The translations under genes and the position numbers were made by a program. The notes beneath the pieces were generated by a model. It saw nothing but the letters and a program-made list of their open reading frames with translations. It did not search any database and had not been told where the DNA came from. From Pedobacter sp. SYP-B3415 (GTDB lineage Bacteria > Bacteroidota > Bacteroidia > Sphingobacteriales > Sphingobacteriaceae), in the NCBI RefSeq assembly GCF_004138205.1, contig NZ_RXNQ01000032.1, positions 275,008 to 339,007 of the forward strand: a stretch of 64,000 nucleotides of DNA, in the 5' to 3' direction. Shown here in pieces: positions 1-9,767 of the stretch. Each line of letters opens with the position of its first letter. Position 1 is the first letter of the stretch.

Positions 1-51
1 AAGAGTTTTGTATCTCAGGTAAACGCCGAAGGACCAAAAATTCTCGACTAA
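1..51 (+). CDS. thrB: Homoserine kinase, C-terminal end (partial)
   Basis: The window opens inside a reading frame of 16 codons that stops at a TAA (49-51). Its last residues, VNAEGPKILD, resemble the C-terminus of homoserine kinase (E. coli ThrB ends with a similar TAGARVLEN stretch). The 18-bp gap to thrC and the usual thrA-thrB-thrC order support this. Homoserine kinase phosphorylates homoserine to make the substrate of threonine synthase. Only the tail is visible, so the call rests on the short match and the neighbour. Confidence 0.7.
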   Translation, partial: KSFVSQVNAEGPKILD

Positions 52-69
52 TCCTAACAACCAAGAACC

Positions 70-1371
70 ATGAAATTTTATAGTACCAATAACAAAACGC
101 TCCGGGTTCCATTTGAAGACGCGGTGTTTAACAGCATGCCGGTCGACAAAGGCCTGTACCTGCCCGAACATATTCCCCAGCTTGACCCGGATTTTATTGC
201 CAATATTGAAAATTATTCACTGCAAGATATCGCTTTTCGCGTTGCTTCAGCGCTGCTGGAAGATGAAATTCCCGCGGAAGCGTTGCGGCAGCTAAGCGAT
301 GCGGCCATAAACTTTGATGCCCCGGTTGTTCCGCTTGACGCAGAAACGGCCGTTCTCGAACTCTTCCACGGCCCTTCCCTGGCATTTAAAGATTTTGGCG
401 CCAGGTTTATGAGCCGTATCATGGGTTATTATCTGCGTAACGGACAACAGCAATTGGATGTCCTGGTGGCAACCTCCGGCGATACAGGTGGCGCCGTTGC
501 ACTGGGTTTTCTTGGTGTGCCGGGAACACGGGTTACCATCCTGTTTCCAAAAGGTAAAGTCAGCCCGATACAGGAACTGCAATTGGTAACGAACGGGCAG
601 AACATCCGGGCTATTGAAATAGACGGAACGTTTGATGACTGCCAGGTACTGGTGAAACAAGCTTTTGCCGATCAGGAACTGAACGCCCGCTTACGCTTAA
701 CCTCGGCGAATTCGATCAATATTGCACGGCTTATTCCGCAGACCTTTTATTACTTCCATGCCTATGCGCAGGTTAAACGCGCAGGGGGGAAAGATATCGC
801 GTTCTCCGTGCCGAGCGGAAACTTTGGGAATATAGGTGCAGGACTGCTGGCCTGGAAAATGGGACTGCCTGTAAAGGCCTTTATTGCTGCGACAAATGAG
901 AATGATACTGTTCCGCGATTCCTGGAGACCGGCGTCTATGAAACAAGGCCTTCAGTGCAAACATATGCCAATGCCATGGACGTGGGGGCGCCAAGCAACT
1001 GGGTTCGCATTATGGATCTGTTTGAAGGTGATCTGAAGTCGCTTCGTGAAATGGTATATGCCCGGCGATTTACTGATTCAGAAACGCTCGAAGGTATGAA
1101 CGAGCTGGCAGACCGCTACAATTATGTCGCCTGTCCGCATACGGCGATAGCCTGGTTAGCAGCCAGGCAATACCGCAGCGAAAATCCGGGTAATTACCAG
1201 ACGGTGTTTTTATCAACCGCGCATCCCTGTAAGTTTCCTGATGTGTTCCCCGAAGCGCTTGCGGCAAAGATCGGTACTCCGGATCAGGTAGCCGGGCTGG
1301 CTGCGCGCGAGGGACGAGCAACGAAGATGGCGGCCGATTTTGGCGCTTTTAAATCATTTCTGTTGGCCTGA
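70..1371 (+). CDS. thrC: Threonine synthase
   Basis: A 433-residue PLP enzyme that converts O-phosphohomoserine to threonine in the cytoplasm. The N-terminus (MKFYSTNN..., then a GLYLPE stretch) is typical of the family. The segment GPSLAFKDFGARF carries the PLP-binding Lys107. ATSGDTGGA (near residue 134) and VPSGNFGN (near 249) are the phosphate- and cofactor-binding loops. The length matches bacterial ThrC. It lies 18 bp after the thrB end, so the two are probably co-transcribed. The downstream gene is convergent. Confidence 0.97.
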   Translation: MKFYSTNNKTLRVPFEDAVFNSMPVDKGLYLPEHIPQLDPDFIANIENYSLQDIAFRVASALLEDEIPAEALRQLSDAAINFDAPVVPLDAETAVLELFHGPSLAFKDFGARFMSRIMGYYLRNGQQQLDVLVATSGDTGGAVALGFLGVPGTRVTILFPKGKVSPIQELQLVTNGQNIRAIEIDGTFDDCQVLVKQAFADQELNARLRLTSANSINIARLIPQTFYYFHAYAQVKRAGGKDIAFSVPSGNFGNIGAGLLAWKMGLPVKAFIAATNENDTVPRFLETGVYETRPSVQTYANAMDVGAPSNWVRIMDLFEGDLKSLREMVYARRFTDSETLEGMNELADRYNYVACPHTAIAWLAARQYRSENPGNYQTVFLSTAHPCKFPDVFPEALAAKIGTPDQVAGLAAREGRATKMAADFGAFKSFLLA

Positions 1372-1373
1372 AT

Positions 1374-1424
1374 AAAAAAAGCTGCCGGACATGCAGATTG
1401 AAAGATCAACCGGCCGCCGGCAGC
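1374..1424 (-). terminator. Rho-independent terminator for the S74-type gene
   Basis: Inverted repeat GCTGCCGG (1381-1388) / CCGGCAGC (1417-1424). On the minus strand it is followed directly by seven T (1374-1380 on the plus strand). It terminates the gene ending at 1443. There is no T-run on the plus side, so it serves thrC poorly. The loop is long (28 nt). Confidence 0.7.
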
Positions 1425-1442
1425 ATAACCAAACCACTGGTA

Positions 1443-1898
1443 TTATTTGCCCTGCATGACCTGTTTCCGGTCGGCAGAGCCAGAGCTCTTTAAGCTGCTG
1501 ATTTCTTTCTTTAAATTTTCAATTTCGGCTTGCTGTTCTTTCATGGCAGCAACCAGAACCGGTACCAGTGCCTCCAGGTCTACCTTGTTAACGCTGGCAA
1601 TTTTGCTGGCGTTTTTCCCGGCAGGATAATCCCTGTTTTGCGTGAATACCAATTCCGGGAAAACCTTTACCACGTCTTCAGATACGAAGCCGAATTGTTT
1701 GGATTGTGCCAGTTTCAAACGGCTGCTCCAGTCTTTGTTGTATTCAAAACTAACCGGTTCCAGCTGCACGATGCGGCTAACAGAATTTTGTATAGGTTGT
1801 ACATTCGACTTAAGCTGGCTATCGCTTAATTTTTGTGCCTGGGTGCCCAGACTGCAGGCTACCATGCCGCAGACCAGAACTGCTGTTAAAAGTTTCAT
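1443..1898 (-). CDS. Exported protein with a peptidase S74-type chaperone domain
   Basis: 151 residues with an N-terminal signal peptide (residues 1-21, ending in TQAQ). The segment SDSQLKSNVQPI, then LEPVSFEYN, then FGFVSEDVVKVFPELV, follows the pattern of the intramolecular chaperone (S74) domain found at the end of phage tail spikes and Bacteroidota tail-fibre-domain proteins. The C-terminus (residues ~115-140, EQQAEIENLKKEI) is a predicted coiled coil, as in the trimerising tail of that domain. The Ser-Asp pair at the usual self-cleavage site is retained. The odd point is that there is no passenger: the chaperone domain follows the signal peptide directly. The function is not known. Its own terminator lies downstream. 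Confidence 0.65.
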   Translation of the reverse strand: MKLLTAVLVCGMVACSLGTQAQKLSDSQLKSNVQPIQNSVSRIVQLEPVSFEYNKDWSSRLKLAQSKQFGFVSEDVVKVFPELVFTQNRDYPAGKNASKIASVNKVDLEALVPVLVAAMKEQQAEIENLKKEISSLKSSGSADRKQVMQGK

Positions 1899-1972
1899 TG
1901 CTCGGATATTATATAAATGGGTAAGACATGACAGCCTGAAAGCTGCCAGATTTTATTGCTCGTTCAGAAAGA

Positions 1973-2272
1973 TTAAGCTACCTGATTAGGCGGGGGTGTC
2001 TGAATGGGTGGATAAAACAACACCCTGAAATGGTCATTCAACGGGATTTGCTTTTCATCAAGCAAAACGAATACAGGTTGCAGTGCAACCACTGCCGGAA
2101 CACTGATATACAATTCGGCAAGTCTCGGTTCGGTCTCTTTGCTCTCTTCATTTTCACCTGCTGCCTGCTCAATTACGGCCTGAGAAAATGGCAGCATGCG
2201 TGCATCGCTCATCATCTTGCCGGTGAACAGCAGAAGTAACATGACGACAGAAAAAACCTTGAGTGTTTTCAT
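1973..2272 (-). CDS. Small exported protein, unknown function
   Basis: 99 residues from the internal ATG at 2272. This start puts a hydrophobic signal sequence (MKTLKVFSVVMLLLLF) at the N-terminus; an upstream start would add ten unlikely residues. The mature part has an acidic stretch (ENEESKETE) followed by a hydrophobic region and a proline-rich tail (PPIQTPPP). No family is recognised. It lies 70 bp upstream of the S74-type gene on the same strand, so co-transcription is possible. Confidence 0.5.
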   Translation of the reverse strand: MKTLKVFSVVMLLLLFTGKMMSDARMLPFSQAVIEQAAGENEESKETEPRLAELYISVPAVVALQPVFVLLDEKQIPLNDHFRVLFYPPIQTPPPNQVA

Positions 2273-2356
2273 TAGCAAAGCGTTGCACTGCAAACATAGC
2301 AAAATTCGGGCCTTGTATTATCCCCTTATCGTCATAAACAAAAAAACAGTACTGTC

Positions 2357-3868
2357 CTATTGCGAAACAGGCAAAATTGAAGGCTTGCTTTCGTTTCCGC
2401 TCCGGTCTACAGCCGTGACAGCGATCGTGTTAATTGTCTGTTCCGGTGTCTTTATGTTCCCTTTTAACGCCGCAGTTTTTTTGCTCACCTGGAAGAAACG
2501 GTCTTTCCGGTTCAGAATGCGGTATGTCCACTGCGTGCCATACCTGGTATAAACCACCCATTTAAAAACTTCTTCGTGCTTCTGGTGTGACCATTGAACG
2601 TTCAGATCGCTATACCTGTTCTGAACGGTAACTTTTGGCGCTGCAGGCGTTCTGCGGTCAAGCCAGGGAGATGCAGGAACGAGTGCTTCTTTTTTATACG
2701 GACCATTCAACAAATCCCTGCGCAGGCTCTCGTGTTTGGTGAGCGCCGCAATGCTCCAGTGAATGGCTCCCGGACTGGAGGGCAGCATTCCGCGTGTGAT
2801 CATGATCTGATTGATAATTTCATCACTGTTCTTATCGCCGCCACCCAGTCCGCTGTTCATACCGGGCCAGAGGTGCCGCTCCTGTTTATTTTCTGATTGC
2901 CACCAGCCGAGCACCACAGGGAAACTATGCGGATAGTCATTGATAAGCCAGTAGATCTGCGGGGCAAAATAGTCGATCCAACCTTCATTCAGCCAGAGTT
3001 TCGCATCAGCGTAAAGCTTTTCATACTGGTCAAAGCCCTGAACCGATGCCGGGTAACCAGGTCGCCAAATGCCGAAAGGGCTCAGGCCGAACTTAACCTC
3101 TTTTTTGATGGACTTAATTTCTTTATAAACGCGCCTGATAAAGACGTTTACATTCTGCCGGCGCCAGTCCCCTCTCGATAATTTGCCGCCACTTCGCTTA
3201 TAGACTGCCCAGCTGTCATTATCCGGAAAGTCCTCGCCACCGTTGTATTCAGTATAAGGATAAAAGTAGTCGTCGAAATGAACGCCATCTATATCATAAC
3301 GCGTAACAAGATCAGATACGACTGCTGCAGAAAGATCTTGCACATCTTTTTTTGCGGGATCAAGCCAGTAATATCCCTGTTTCAGCTTATAAACAAGATC
3401 CGGCCTTTTTTTTACGATAGAGTTCGGCCCGGCTTCGCCACCTGAAATGTGATGAGCCCGGTACGGATTCAGCCAGACATGCAGTTCGATGCCCCGATCG
3501 TGTGCGGCTTCAATCCAGAACTCGAGGGGATCATAATAGGGGCTGGGCGCTTTGCCCTGCTGGCCGGTCAGAAAATAAGACCAGGGCTCGAGCTTACTTG
3601 CGTACAACGCGTCTGCCTGCGGCCTGACCTGAAAGATAACCGCGTTGAAGTTTTGCTGTTGCAGCATATCCAGCAGCGCAATGGCTTCATCCTGCTGCTG
3701 CTTCGTGGTAAGTCCGGGTTTGCTCGGCCAGTTAATATTCGCTACGCTTGCAACCCAGGCGGCCCTGAACTCCCGTTCAGCCGCTGGGGGTTTGGGAATT
3801 TGCTGGGCAGCCAGTCTGGCAACAGCACTGATCAGTATACACAGGGAGAGCAGGTACGTTCTAAGCAT
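2357..3868 (-). CDS. Glycosyl hydrolase-like 10 (GHL10/DUF187) family exported protein
   Basis: 503 residues from the ATG at 3868, which begins a signal peptide (MLRTYLLSLCILISAVARLAAQQ); the longer frame would bury it. The (beta/alpha)8-barrel features of the GHL10 family (YngK type) are clear: EFRAAWVASVANINWPSK, FQVRPQADALY, HVWLNPYRAHH, IDGVHFDDYFYPY (putative acidic active-site strand) and DYFAPQIYWL. The C-terminal ~100 residues look like a fibronectin/Ig-type module. Family members are predicted periplasmic or surface glycosidases, and the substrate cannot be told from sequence. It is transcribed alone. Confidence 0.85.
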   Translation of the reverse strand: MLRTYLLSLCILISAVARLAAQQIPKPPAAEREFRAAWVASVANINWPSKPGLTTKQQQDEAIALLDMLQQQNFNAVIFQVRPQADALYASKLEPWSYFLTGQQGKAPSPYYDPLEFWIEAAHDRGIELHVWLNPYRAHHISGGEAGPNSIVKKRPDLVYKLKQGYYWLDPAKKDVQDLSAAVVSDLVTRYDIDGVHFDDYFYPYTEYNGGEDFPDNDSWAVYKRSGGKLSRGDWRRQNVNVFIRRVYKEIKSIKKEVKFGLSPFGIWRPGYPASVQGFDQYEKLYADAKLWLNEGWIDYFAPQIYWLINDYPHSFPVVLGWWQSENKQERHLWPGMNSGLGGGDKNSDEIINQIMITRGMLPSSPGAIHWSIAALTKHESLRRDLLNGPYKKEALVPASPWLDRRTPAAPKVTVQNRYSDLNVQWSHQKHEEVFKWVVYTRYGTQWTYRILNRKDRFFQVSKKTAALKGNIKTPEQTINTIAVTAVDRSGNESKPSILPVSQ

Positions 3869-3949
3869 AAGGTAATCTTCGGAGGCTAAACATATCAATT
3901 CGCGTGCAAACGAAGCTGTTATTCCCGAAAATATTACGTTTATACTTGA

Positions 3950-4903
3950 CTAAAAGATGGCGCGTGCGATCTCTTTGGTTTGTTCGGGCCTGCCCATGGT
4001 GTAGAAATGCAGTACCGGAGCGCCAAATTCAATCAATTCCTTACACTGCTTGATCATGAAATGTGTGCCTACTTCTTTCACTTCTTTTACTGATTTGCAG
4101 TGCTGAACGGCATCGCTCAGATCTTCCGGCAGGTCAATGTGGAAGATCTTTGGAAGTGAAACAAGCTGTTTAGCATTGCTGATCGGTTTCAAACCCGGAA
4201 TAATCGGAACATTGATATCGTTTTCCCGGCATTTGCGAACAAAGTCGAAGTACTTTTGGTTGTCAAAAAACATTTGGGTTACGATAAACTCGGCTCCCAT
4301 CTCCACCTTTTTCTTCAGGTATTTGAAGTCGGTGCCAAGATTTGGCGCCTCAAAGTGTTTTTCAGGATAGCCGGCCACCCCGATGCAGAAGTCGCTTTTG
4401 AAACTTTCTACATCTTCATGCAGGAATTTACCTTCATTGTGATTTTTGATGTGTTCGATCAGATCGGTAGCGTAGCAATGTCCGCCGGGGGTCGGAATAA
4501 ACGCAGAATCGGCCTGACGGGCATCGCCACGCAGCGCCAGTACGTTGTCGATTCCGAGAAACTGGAGATCGATGAGTGCATTCTCGGTTTCTTCTTTGGT
4601 AAAGCCGCCGCAGATCAGGTGCGGTACCGCATCGATTTTGTATTTATGAATGATCGCAGCGCAGATAGCAATGGTGCCGGGACGCTTGCGGTAAGAAACT
4701 TTTTGCAGCAGGCCGTTATCCTGTTCTTTATAAATATAATCTTCGCGTAACGATGTGACGTCGATAAAAGGCGGATTGAACTCGAGCAGAGGATCAATTG
4801 CATCATAAACCCATTGGATGCTCTGACCTTTGATCGGGGGCAGCAACTCAAAAGAAAAAAGAGTTTTCCCCTTTGCGTTGCTGATGTGTTCTGTGATTTT
4901 CAT
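3950..4903 (-). CDS. metF: Methylenetetrahydrofolate reductase
   Basis: 317 residues. The flavoprotein reduces 5,10-methylene-THF to 5-methyl-THF, the methyl donor for MetH. FSFELLPP contains the catalytic Glu19 (equivalent to E. coli Glu28). PHLICGG, LALRGD and VTQMFFDN are the family's folate- and FAD-binding strands. The start lies 47 bp after the metH stop on the same strand, so the two form an operon and metF comes under the SAM riboswitch ahead of metH. The length is slightly above the bacterial norm of about 300. Confidence 0.96.
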   Translation of the reverse strand: MKITEHISNAKGKTLFSFELLPPIKGQSIQWVYDAIDPLLEFNPPFIDVTSLREDYIYKEQDNGLLQKVSYRKRPGTIAICAAIIHKYKIDAVPHLICGGFTKEETENALIDLQFLGIDNVLALRGDARQADSAFIPTPGGHCYATDLIEHIKNHNEGKFLHEDVESFKSDFCIGVAGYPEKHFEAPNLGTDFKYLKKKVEMGAEFIVTQMFFDNQKYFDFVRKCRENDINVPIIPGLKPISNAKQLVSLPKIFHIDLPEDLSDAVQHCKSVKEVKEVGTHFMIKQCKELIEFGAPVLHFYTMGRPEQTKEIARAIF

Positions 4904-4950
4904 GTTTGGTTCTTGGATACTTCGGTTCGTACAGCTTGGTTGAGATTTAT

Positions 4951-7900
4951 TTAATAGGCCAGGTTTGGTGCCAGCCAGCGTTCAGCTTCTTCAAGGGGCA
5001 GCCCTTTGCGCTCTGCATAGTCTGCAACCTGGTCTTGCGTAATCTTGCCGAGACCAAAGTACCGGGATTCAGGGTGCGCAAAGTAATAGCCGCTAACCGC
5101 TGCGGTTGGGTACATGGCGAAACTTTCGGTGAGACGCAGTCCGATACGATTTTCGGCATCAAGGAGACTAAACAGGGTTGCTTTTTCTGTATGGTCCGGG
5201 CAGGCCGGATAACCCGGGGCAGGCCTGATACCGGCGTACTGTTCTTTGATCAGGTCCTCATTGCTCAGGTTCTCTTCCCGGGCATACCCCCAGTATTCTT
5301 TACGAACCAGTTCATGCATTTTTTCAGCGAAAGCTTCTGCCAGCCTGTCGGCAAGTGCCTTGGTCATAATGCTGTTATAGTCGTCAAAATTCTTTTCAAA
5401 TTCAGCCACAAGCTCGTCGCAACCAATGCCAGTGGTTACGGCGAACCCGCCAAAATAATCAGAAATGCCCGTGCTTTTTGGTGCGATAAAATCGGCCAGC
5501 GCATAGTAAGGCTGCCCTTCCGTTTTTTCCGCCTGCTGCCGCAGGGTATGGATTGTGACGGTTTCTATATGGCCATCTTTTTCTACGCTAAGCTCAACGT
5601 CGTCGCCAACAGCGTTAGCGGGCCAGAAACCGATTACCCCCCTGGCAGTAAGCAATTTTTCATCAAGAATGCGTTTCAGCAGTGCCTGCGCATCGTCAAA
5701 TAATTTCCGCGCTTCATCGCCTGCTGCTTTGTCTTCGAAGATTCGCGGGTAACTTCCCCGTAATTCCCAGGTATGAAAGAACGGTGTCCAGTCAATGTAA
5801 GGAACCAGTTCATCAAGTGGAAAATCTTCGAAGACCCTGGTGCCGGTAAACGCGGGAGCAGGCGGAATCATGCCGTTCATGTTGATCTGAAAGCGGTTTT
5901 CGCGGGCTTCTTCGATCGGTTTGAAACGTTTGTCTGAACGTTTATTGAGGTGTGCTTCGCGTGCTTTATCATATTCAGCCCGGATATCGCGGATGTATGT
6001 TTCCCTCGTTTCGGCGTTCATCAGCGTGCTGCAAACCGTTACACTTCGGGAGGCGTCGAGTACATGGATCGCCGGACCGGAGTAGTTTGGTGCTATTTTC
6101 ACAGCAGCATGAATACGCGATGTGGTTGCACCACCTACAATGAGCGGAATATCGAACCCTTCGCGTTCCATCTCTTTGGCAAAATGAACCATTTCATCCA
6201 GCGATGGTGTAATCAGTCCGCTCAGGCCAATAATATCTGCCTTAATTTCCCTGGCCTTTCTGATAATTTCCTGTGCGGGTACCATCACACCCATGTCTAC
6301 GATCTCAAAGTTGTTGCAGGCCAGTACAACGCCGACAATGTTTTTGCCGATGTCGTGTACATCACCCTTGACGGTAGCAAGAAGGATTCTTCCTGCCGAA
6401 GAACTGGTGTTGCCATCCGGATTGTCAAGTTTCTCCTGTTCAATAAATGGCAATAAGTAAGCAACGGCTTTTTTCATTACCCGGGCAGATTTTACCACCT
6501 GCGGAAGAAACATCTTGCCGGCTCCAAACAGATCTCCAACGATGTTCATCCCATCCATCAGCGGCCCTTCAATGACATGAAGGGGTTTCGGGTACTTCTG
6601 GCGCGCTTCTTCAACATCCTGGTCCAGGTACTCGATAAGTCCTTTGACCAGCGCATGTGATAACCTTTCTTCTACCGGGGCATTGCGCCAGGCTTCATCT
6701 TTCACCGTTTCCTTGCCCTTGGATTTTACGGTCTCAGCAAATTCAACGAGACGCTCAGTAGCGTCATCCCGGCGGTTCAGAAGCACATCTTCCACGCGCT
6801 CCAGCAGTTCTTTAGGGATCTCTTCGTACACCTCAAGCATTCCGGCATTGACAATGCCCATGTCAAGTCCGGCGCGGATGGCATGGTACAGGAAGGCCGA
6901 GTGCATCGCTTCGCGTACGGTATTATTTCCTCTGAAAGAGAAGGATATATTTGAAACACCTCCGCTTACCTTGGCATGCGGCAGATTTTCTTTGATCCAG
7001 CGGGTTGCATTGATAAAATCGACCGCATAATTATTATGTTCTTCCAGGCCGGTGGCGACGGTAAGAATATTCGGGTCGAAGATGATATCCTGCGGGGGGA
7101 AACCAATCTCATTTACAAGAATGTCGTAACTGCGTTTGCAAATTTCAACCCGGCGCTCGTAATTGTCAGCCTGACCTTTTTCATCAAAAGCCATGACAAC
7201 AACGGCCGCGCCATACAGCATCACTGTGCGCGCGTTTTCCCTGAATTTATCTTCGCCTTCCTTCAGGGAGATCGAGTTCACGATGCCTTTGCCCTGCAAA
7301 CATTTCAAACCGGCTTCAATGACGTTCCATTTTGAGGAATCGACCATGATGGGCAGCTTGGAAATATCAGGTTCTGATGCCAGGAGGTTTAGAAACCGGG
7401 TCATTGCCGCTTCTGAGTCGAGCATGCCTTCATCCATGTTCACATCAATAACCTGGGCACCACCCTCAACCTGCTGACGCGCTACAGCCAGGGCTGCTTC
7501 ATAATCGCCGCCAAGAATGAGTTTGGAAAATTTTGGTGAACCGGTAATGTTTGTACGCTCGCCAACATTCACGAAAATGCTTTCGGGCGTAATGGTTACC
7601 GGCTCAAGCCCGCTTAGTCGCATATGCGGTTCCGGACTGGCGACTTTTCTCGGTTTTGATTTGCGGGCAATCTGTGCAATGGCGCGGATGTGTGCAGGTG
7701 TGGTACCGCAGCAGCCCCCAACCATATTTACGAATCCCGAATCGAGAAAATCTTCAATAAATCTGGCCGTTTCAGCAGGCAGCTCGTCGTAAGCACCAAA
7801 CTCATTCGGCAAACCGGCATTGGGATAGGCCGAAACAAAACAGCCTGCCTTTTGCGCCAGTTCTTCAATATGCGGACGCATTTCTTTTGCCCCAAGCGCA

Positions 7901-8649
7901 CAGTTGAAGCCAATACTGAGCGGATTGGCATGGACAACGGAATTTAAAAAGGCCTCAGCCGTCTGGCCGGAAAGCGTACGCCCCGATGCATCGGTAATCG
8001 TACCAGAGATCATAATCGGGCGTTCCTGGAAAATTTCGGGGGCCTGAATGTCCCTTAATTCCGCTTCGTATTTTTTGATGGCGAATATCGCCGCCTTTGC
8101 ATTGAGGGTGTCAAAGATTGTTTCAATAAGCAGCAGGTCAGAGCCGCCGTCTACAAGTCCGCGAACCTGCTCATAATAAGCATCAACCAATTCATCAAAG
8201 GTGATGGCACGGTATCCCGGATCATTAACGTTTGGAGAGAGAGACAGGGTGCGGTTGGTTGGGCCGATGGCTCCGGCAACATAACACCGGCGTTCGGGGT
8301 TCCTTTCCATGAACTCTGTACAGGCTGCTTTCGCAATCCGTGCGCCTTCCAGGCTCAGTTCGTAAGAAAGTTCCTCCATCTGGTAATCAGCCATCGAGAT
8401 GCGCTGCGTACTGAATGTATTGGTTTCAATAATATCTGCCCCGGCTTCGAGATATTCAAGATGGATGGCCTTGATGACGTCAGGGCGGGTGATGTTCAGC
8501 AGGTCATTGTTACCTTTTACATCACATGGATGGTTTTTGAAGCGGTCGCCTCTGAAATCCTCTTCAGTGAGGGTGTAACGCTGGATCATGGTGCCCATGG
8601 CCCCGTCGATCACAAGAATGCGTTCTTCTAAGTCTTTTCTAATGCTCAT
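4951..8649 (-). CDS. metH: Cobalamin-dependent methionine synthase
   Basis: 1232 residues, the full four-module length. The order is: homocysteine domain with zinc ligands Cys250, Cys313 and Cys314 ([10 protein letters not shown]); pterin-binding domain (from ~350, [12 protein letters not shown]); cobalamin domain with GDVHDIGKN and the Co-ligating His765; C-terminal SAM reactivation domain (from ~900, with [12 protein letters not shown]). It transfers a methyl group from methyl-THF to homocysteine. All key residues are present and there is no split of the kind seen in some Bacteroidota. It is the first gene after a SAM-I riboswitch and is followed by metF. Confidence 0.98.
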   Translation of the reverse strand: MSIRKDLEERILVIDGAMGTMIQRYTLTEEDFRGDRFKNHPCDVKGNNDLLNITRPDVIKAIHLEYLEAGADIIETNTFSTQRISMADYQMEELSYELSLEGARIAKAACTEFMERNPERRCYVAGAIGPTNRTLSLSPNVNDPGYRAITFDELVDAYYEQVRGLVDGGSDLLLIETIFDTLNAKAAIFAIKKYEAELRDIQAPEIFQERPIMISGTITDASGRTLSGQTAEAFLNSVVHANPLSIGFNCALGAKEMRPHIEELAQKAGCFVSAYPNAGLPNEFGAYDELPAETARFIEDFLDSGFVNMVGGCCGTTPAHIRAIAQIARKSKPRKVASPEPHMRLSGLEPVTITPESIFVNVGERTNITGSPKFSKLILGGDYEAALAVARQQVEGGAQVIDVNMDEGMLDSEAAMTRFLNLLASEPDISKLPIMVDSSKWNVIEAGLKCLQGKGIVNSISLKEGEDKFRENARTVMLYGAAVVVMAFDEKGQADNYERRVEICKRSYDILVNEIGFPPQDIIFDPNILTVATGLEEHNNYAVDFINATRWIKENLPHAKVSGGVSNISFSFRGNNTVREAMHSAFLYHAIRAGLDMGIVNAGMLEVYEEIPKELLERVEDVLLNRRDDATERLVEFAETVKSKGKETVKDEAWRNAPVEERLSHALVKGLIEYLDQDVEEARQKYPKPLHVIEGPLMDGMNIVGDLFGAGKMFLPQVVKSARVMKKAVAYLLPFIEQEKLDNPDGNTSSSAGRILLATVKGDVHDIGKNIVGVVLACNNFEIVDMGVMVPAQEIIRKAREIKADIIGLSGLITPSLDEMVHFAKEMEREGFDIPLIVGGATTSRIHAAVKIAPNYSGPAIHVLDASRSVTVCSTLMNAETRETYIRDIRAEYDKAREAHLNKRSDKRFKPIEEARENRFQINMNGMIPPAPAFTGTRVFEDFPLDELVPYIDWTPFFHTWELRGSYPRIFEDKAAGDEARKLFDDAQALLKRILDEKLLTARGVIGFWPANAVGDDVELSVEKDGHIETVTIHTLRQQAEKTEGQPYYALADFIAPKSTGISDYFGGFAVTTGIGCDELVAEFEKNFDDYNSIMTKALADRLAEAFAEKMHELVRKEYWGYAREENLSNEDLIKEQYAGIRPAPGYPACPDHTEKATLFSLLDAENRIGLRLTESFAMYPTAAVSGYYFAHPESRYFGLGKITQDQVADYAERKGLPLEEAERWLAPNLAY

Positions 8650-8768
8650 GTTGCGCGTGGGCCTTCGCCCGTGTAGGATTACCCTGTATTACATTTATTA
8701 TGCTTCCGGTCAGGCTGCAACAGTGACCGGTGGCAATGCTTATCAGGAAATCCGGGCGGGGTTTCACT

Positions 8769-8870
8769 ACTTATCTTTTCGCGGTTGCTACCGGGATAGA
8801 ATTTAGCACCTTGTAGGCACAGGTTGCTAAGACTTCTCAGGGTCTAATCCCTCCATCTTTCTTAATAAGC
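8769..8870 (-). promoter_or_regulatory. SAM-I (S-box) riboswitch upstream of metH-metF
   Basis: Read on the minus strand, the stretch begins GCTTATTAAGAAAGATGGAG, continues GGGATTAGACCC, then TTAGCAACCTG, later GGTAGCAACC, and closes with AGATAAG. This is the S-box core in order: P1 CTTAT/ATAAG, the kink-turn-like AAGA...GGAGGGA, and the conserved GCAACC. Between it and the metH start (8650-8768) are a perfect 7-bp hairpin (8706-8730, CCGGTCA/TGACCGG) and a GGGC/GCCC hairpin (8659-8670) just before the ATG. There is no T-run, so translational rather than transcriptional control is the likelier mode (inference). Confidence 0.9.
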
Positions 8871-8930
8871 GACTACAAAAATGCAACAAAGAAAGATCAT
8901 TTCCAAAAAATCGGGGGCGGCACCGAATTA

Positions 8931-8966
8931 AATAACAAAAGCCACACAAATCTGCGTGGCTTTTGA
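8931..8966 (-). terminator. Hairpin terminator after the BAX-inhibitor-like gene
   Basis: Perfect 9-bp stem AAAAGCCAC (8937-8945) / GTGGCTTTT (8956-8964) with a 10-nt loop, 22 bp beyond the stop at 8988. The T-rich flank is present on both strands, so it may work in both directions. Confidence 0.65.
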
Positions 8967-8987
8967 AATATTGTTTTGAGAAGTCCT

Positions 8988-9734
8988 TTACTTTCTGCCG
9001 CCGAAAATGCGCAGCAGGTAGAGGAAAATGTTAATGAAGTCCAGGTAAAGCGACAATGCGGCCATGATAGCCAGCTTTTTCGTATCGGCGTGTGCAATGG
9101 TACTGCCATCGCGTTCAATGCCCTGGCCCATACGTTTGATCATCTGTACATCGTACGCAGTAAGCGCGGTAAAAACGGCGATACCTACAAATGCCATAAT
9201 AAAACTGAACTGTTCGCTCTGAAAAAACATATTTGCAAGGCCTGCGAGCAGAAGGCCGACAACCCCGACCATCAGAATAGGACCAAACTTGCTCAGGTCA
9301 ATGTTGGTTGTATAACCCATTACAGCCATAATGCCGAAGATTACCGCCGCGCCTACAAAACAGCTGATGATAGAGGCCTGTGCGTAAACAAGAAGCACGA
9401 AACTCAGACTCACGCCAAGTAAAAGGGAAAACAGGATGAAAACGCCCAGAATTGCGCCATATGAAAGCCTGCTGAAGCCTGCCCCCATGAGTAACACGAG
9501 CCCCAGAGGTGCAAACATCGCTACATAACCCAACGCTGTTCTTTTGCCGGTTTCATAGTTAAATAGCAAACGCTGTGTTTCTTCAGAATAGAACACTAGT
9601 AAAGCCGCAAGCGTAGAGATCGCCAGTGCAACGAACATCCACATAAAGACGCTCGCGAAAAACTTTTTAGATACAGAGCGTTCCTGCTGGACAAAAACCG
9701 TCTGATCGTCGTATGAATAATTTTGCTGTTCCAT
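8988..9734 (-). CDS. BAX inhibitor-1 (YbhL/YccA) family membrane protein
   Basis: 248 residues with a short polar N-terminus and seven hydrophobic segments spread over residues 25-240. The last ends FLYLLRIFGGRK, the characteristic Bax1-I ending (a run before a short charged tail). The TAYDVQMIKRM and LDFINIFLYLLRI segments match the conserved part of the family. Bacterial members are inner-membrane proteins. Some are pH-dependent calcium leak channels, but the physiological role is unsettled. It is separated from its upstream neighbour by 33 bp, so it may be co-transcribed with the murQ pair. Confidence 0.9.
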   Translation of the reverse strand: MEQQNYSYDDQTVFVQQERSVSKKFFASVFMWMFVALAISTLAALLVFYSEETQRLLFNYETGKRTALGYVAMFAPLGLVLLMGAGFSRLSYGAILGVFILFSLLLGVSLSFVLLVYAQASIISCFVGAAVIFGIMAVMGYTTNIDLSKFGPILMVGVVGLLLAGLANMFFQSEQFSFIMAFVGIAVFTALTAYDVQMIKRMGQGIERDGSTIAHADTKKLAIMAALSLYLDFINIFLYLLRIFGGRK

Positions 9735-9767
9735 TTTTTTATTTGTGTAAACGTTAAAAATAGTGTT

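Noticed and set aside
4906..5703. 265-codon plus-strand open frame
   Set aside because: It is antisense to the metH reactivation domain, which is intact and conserved.
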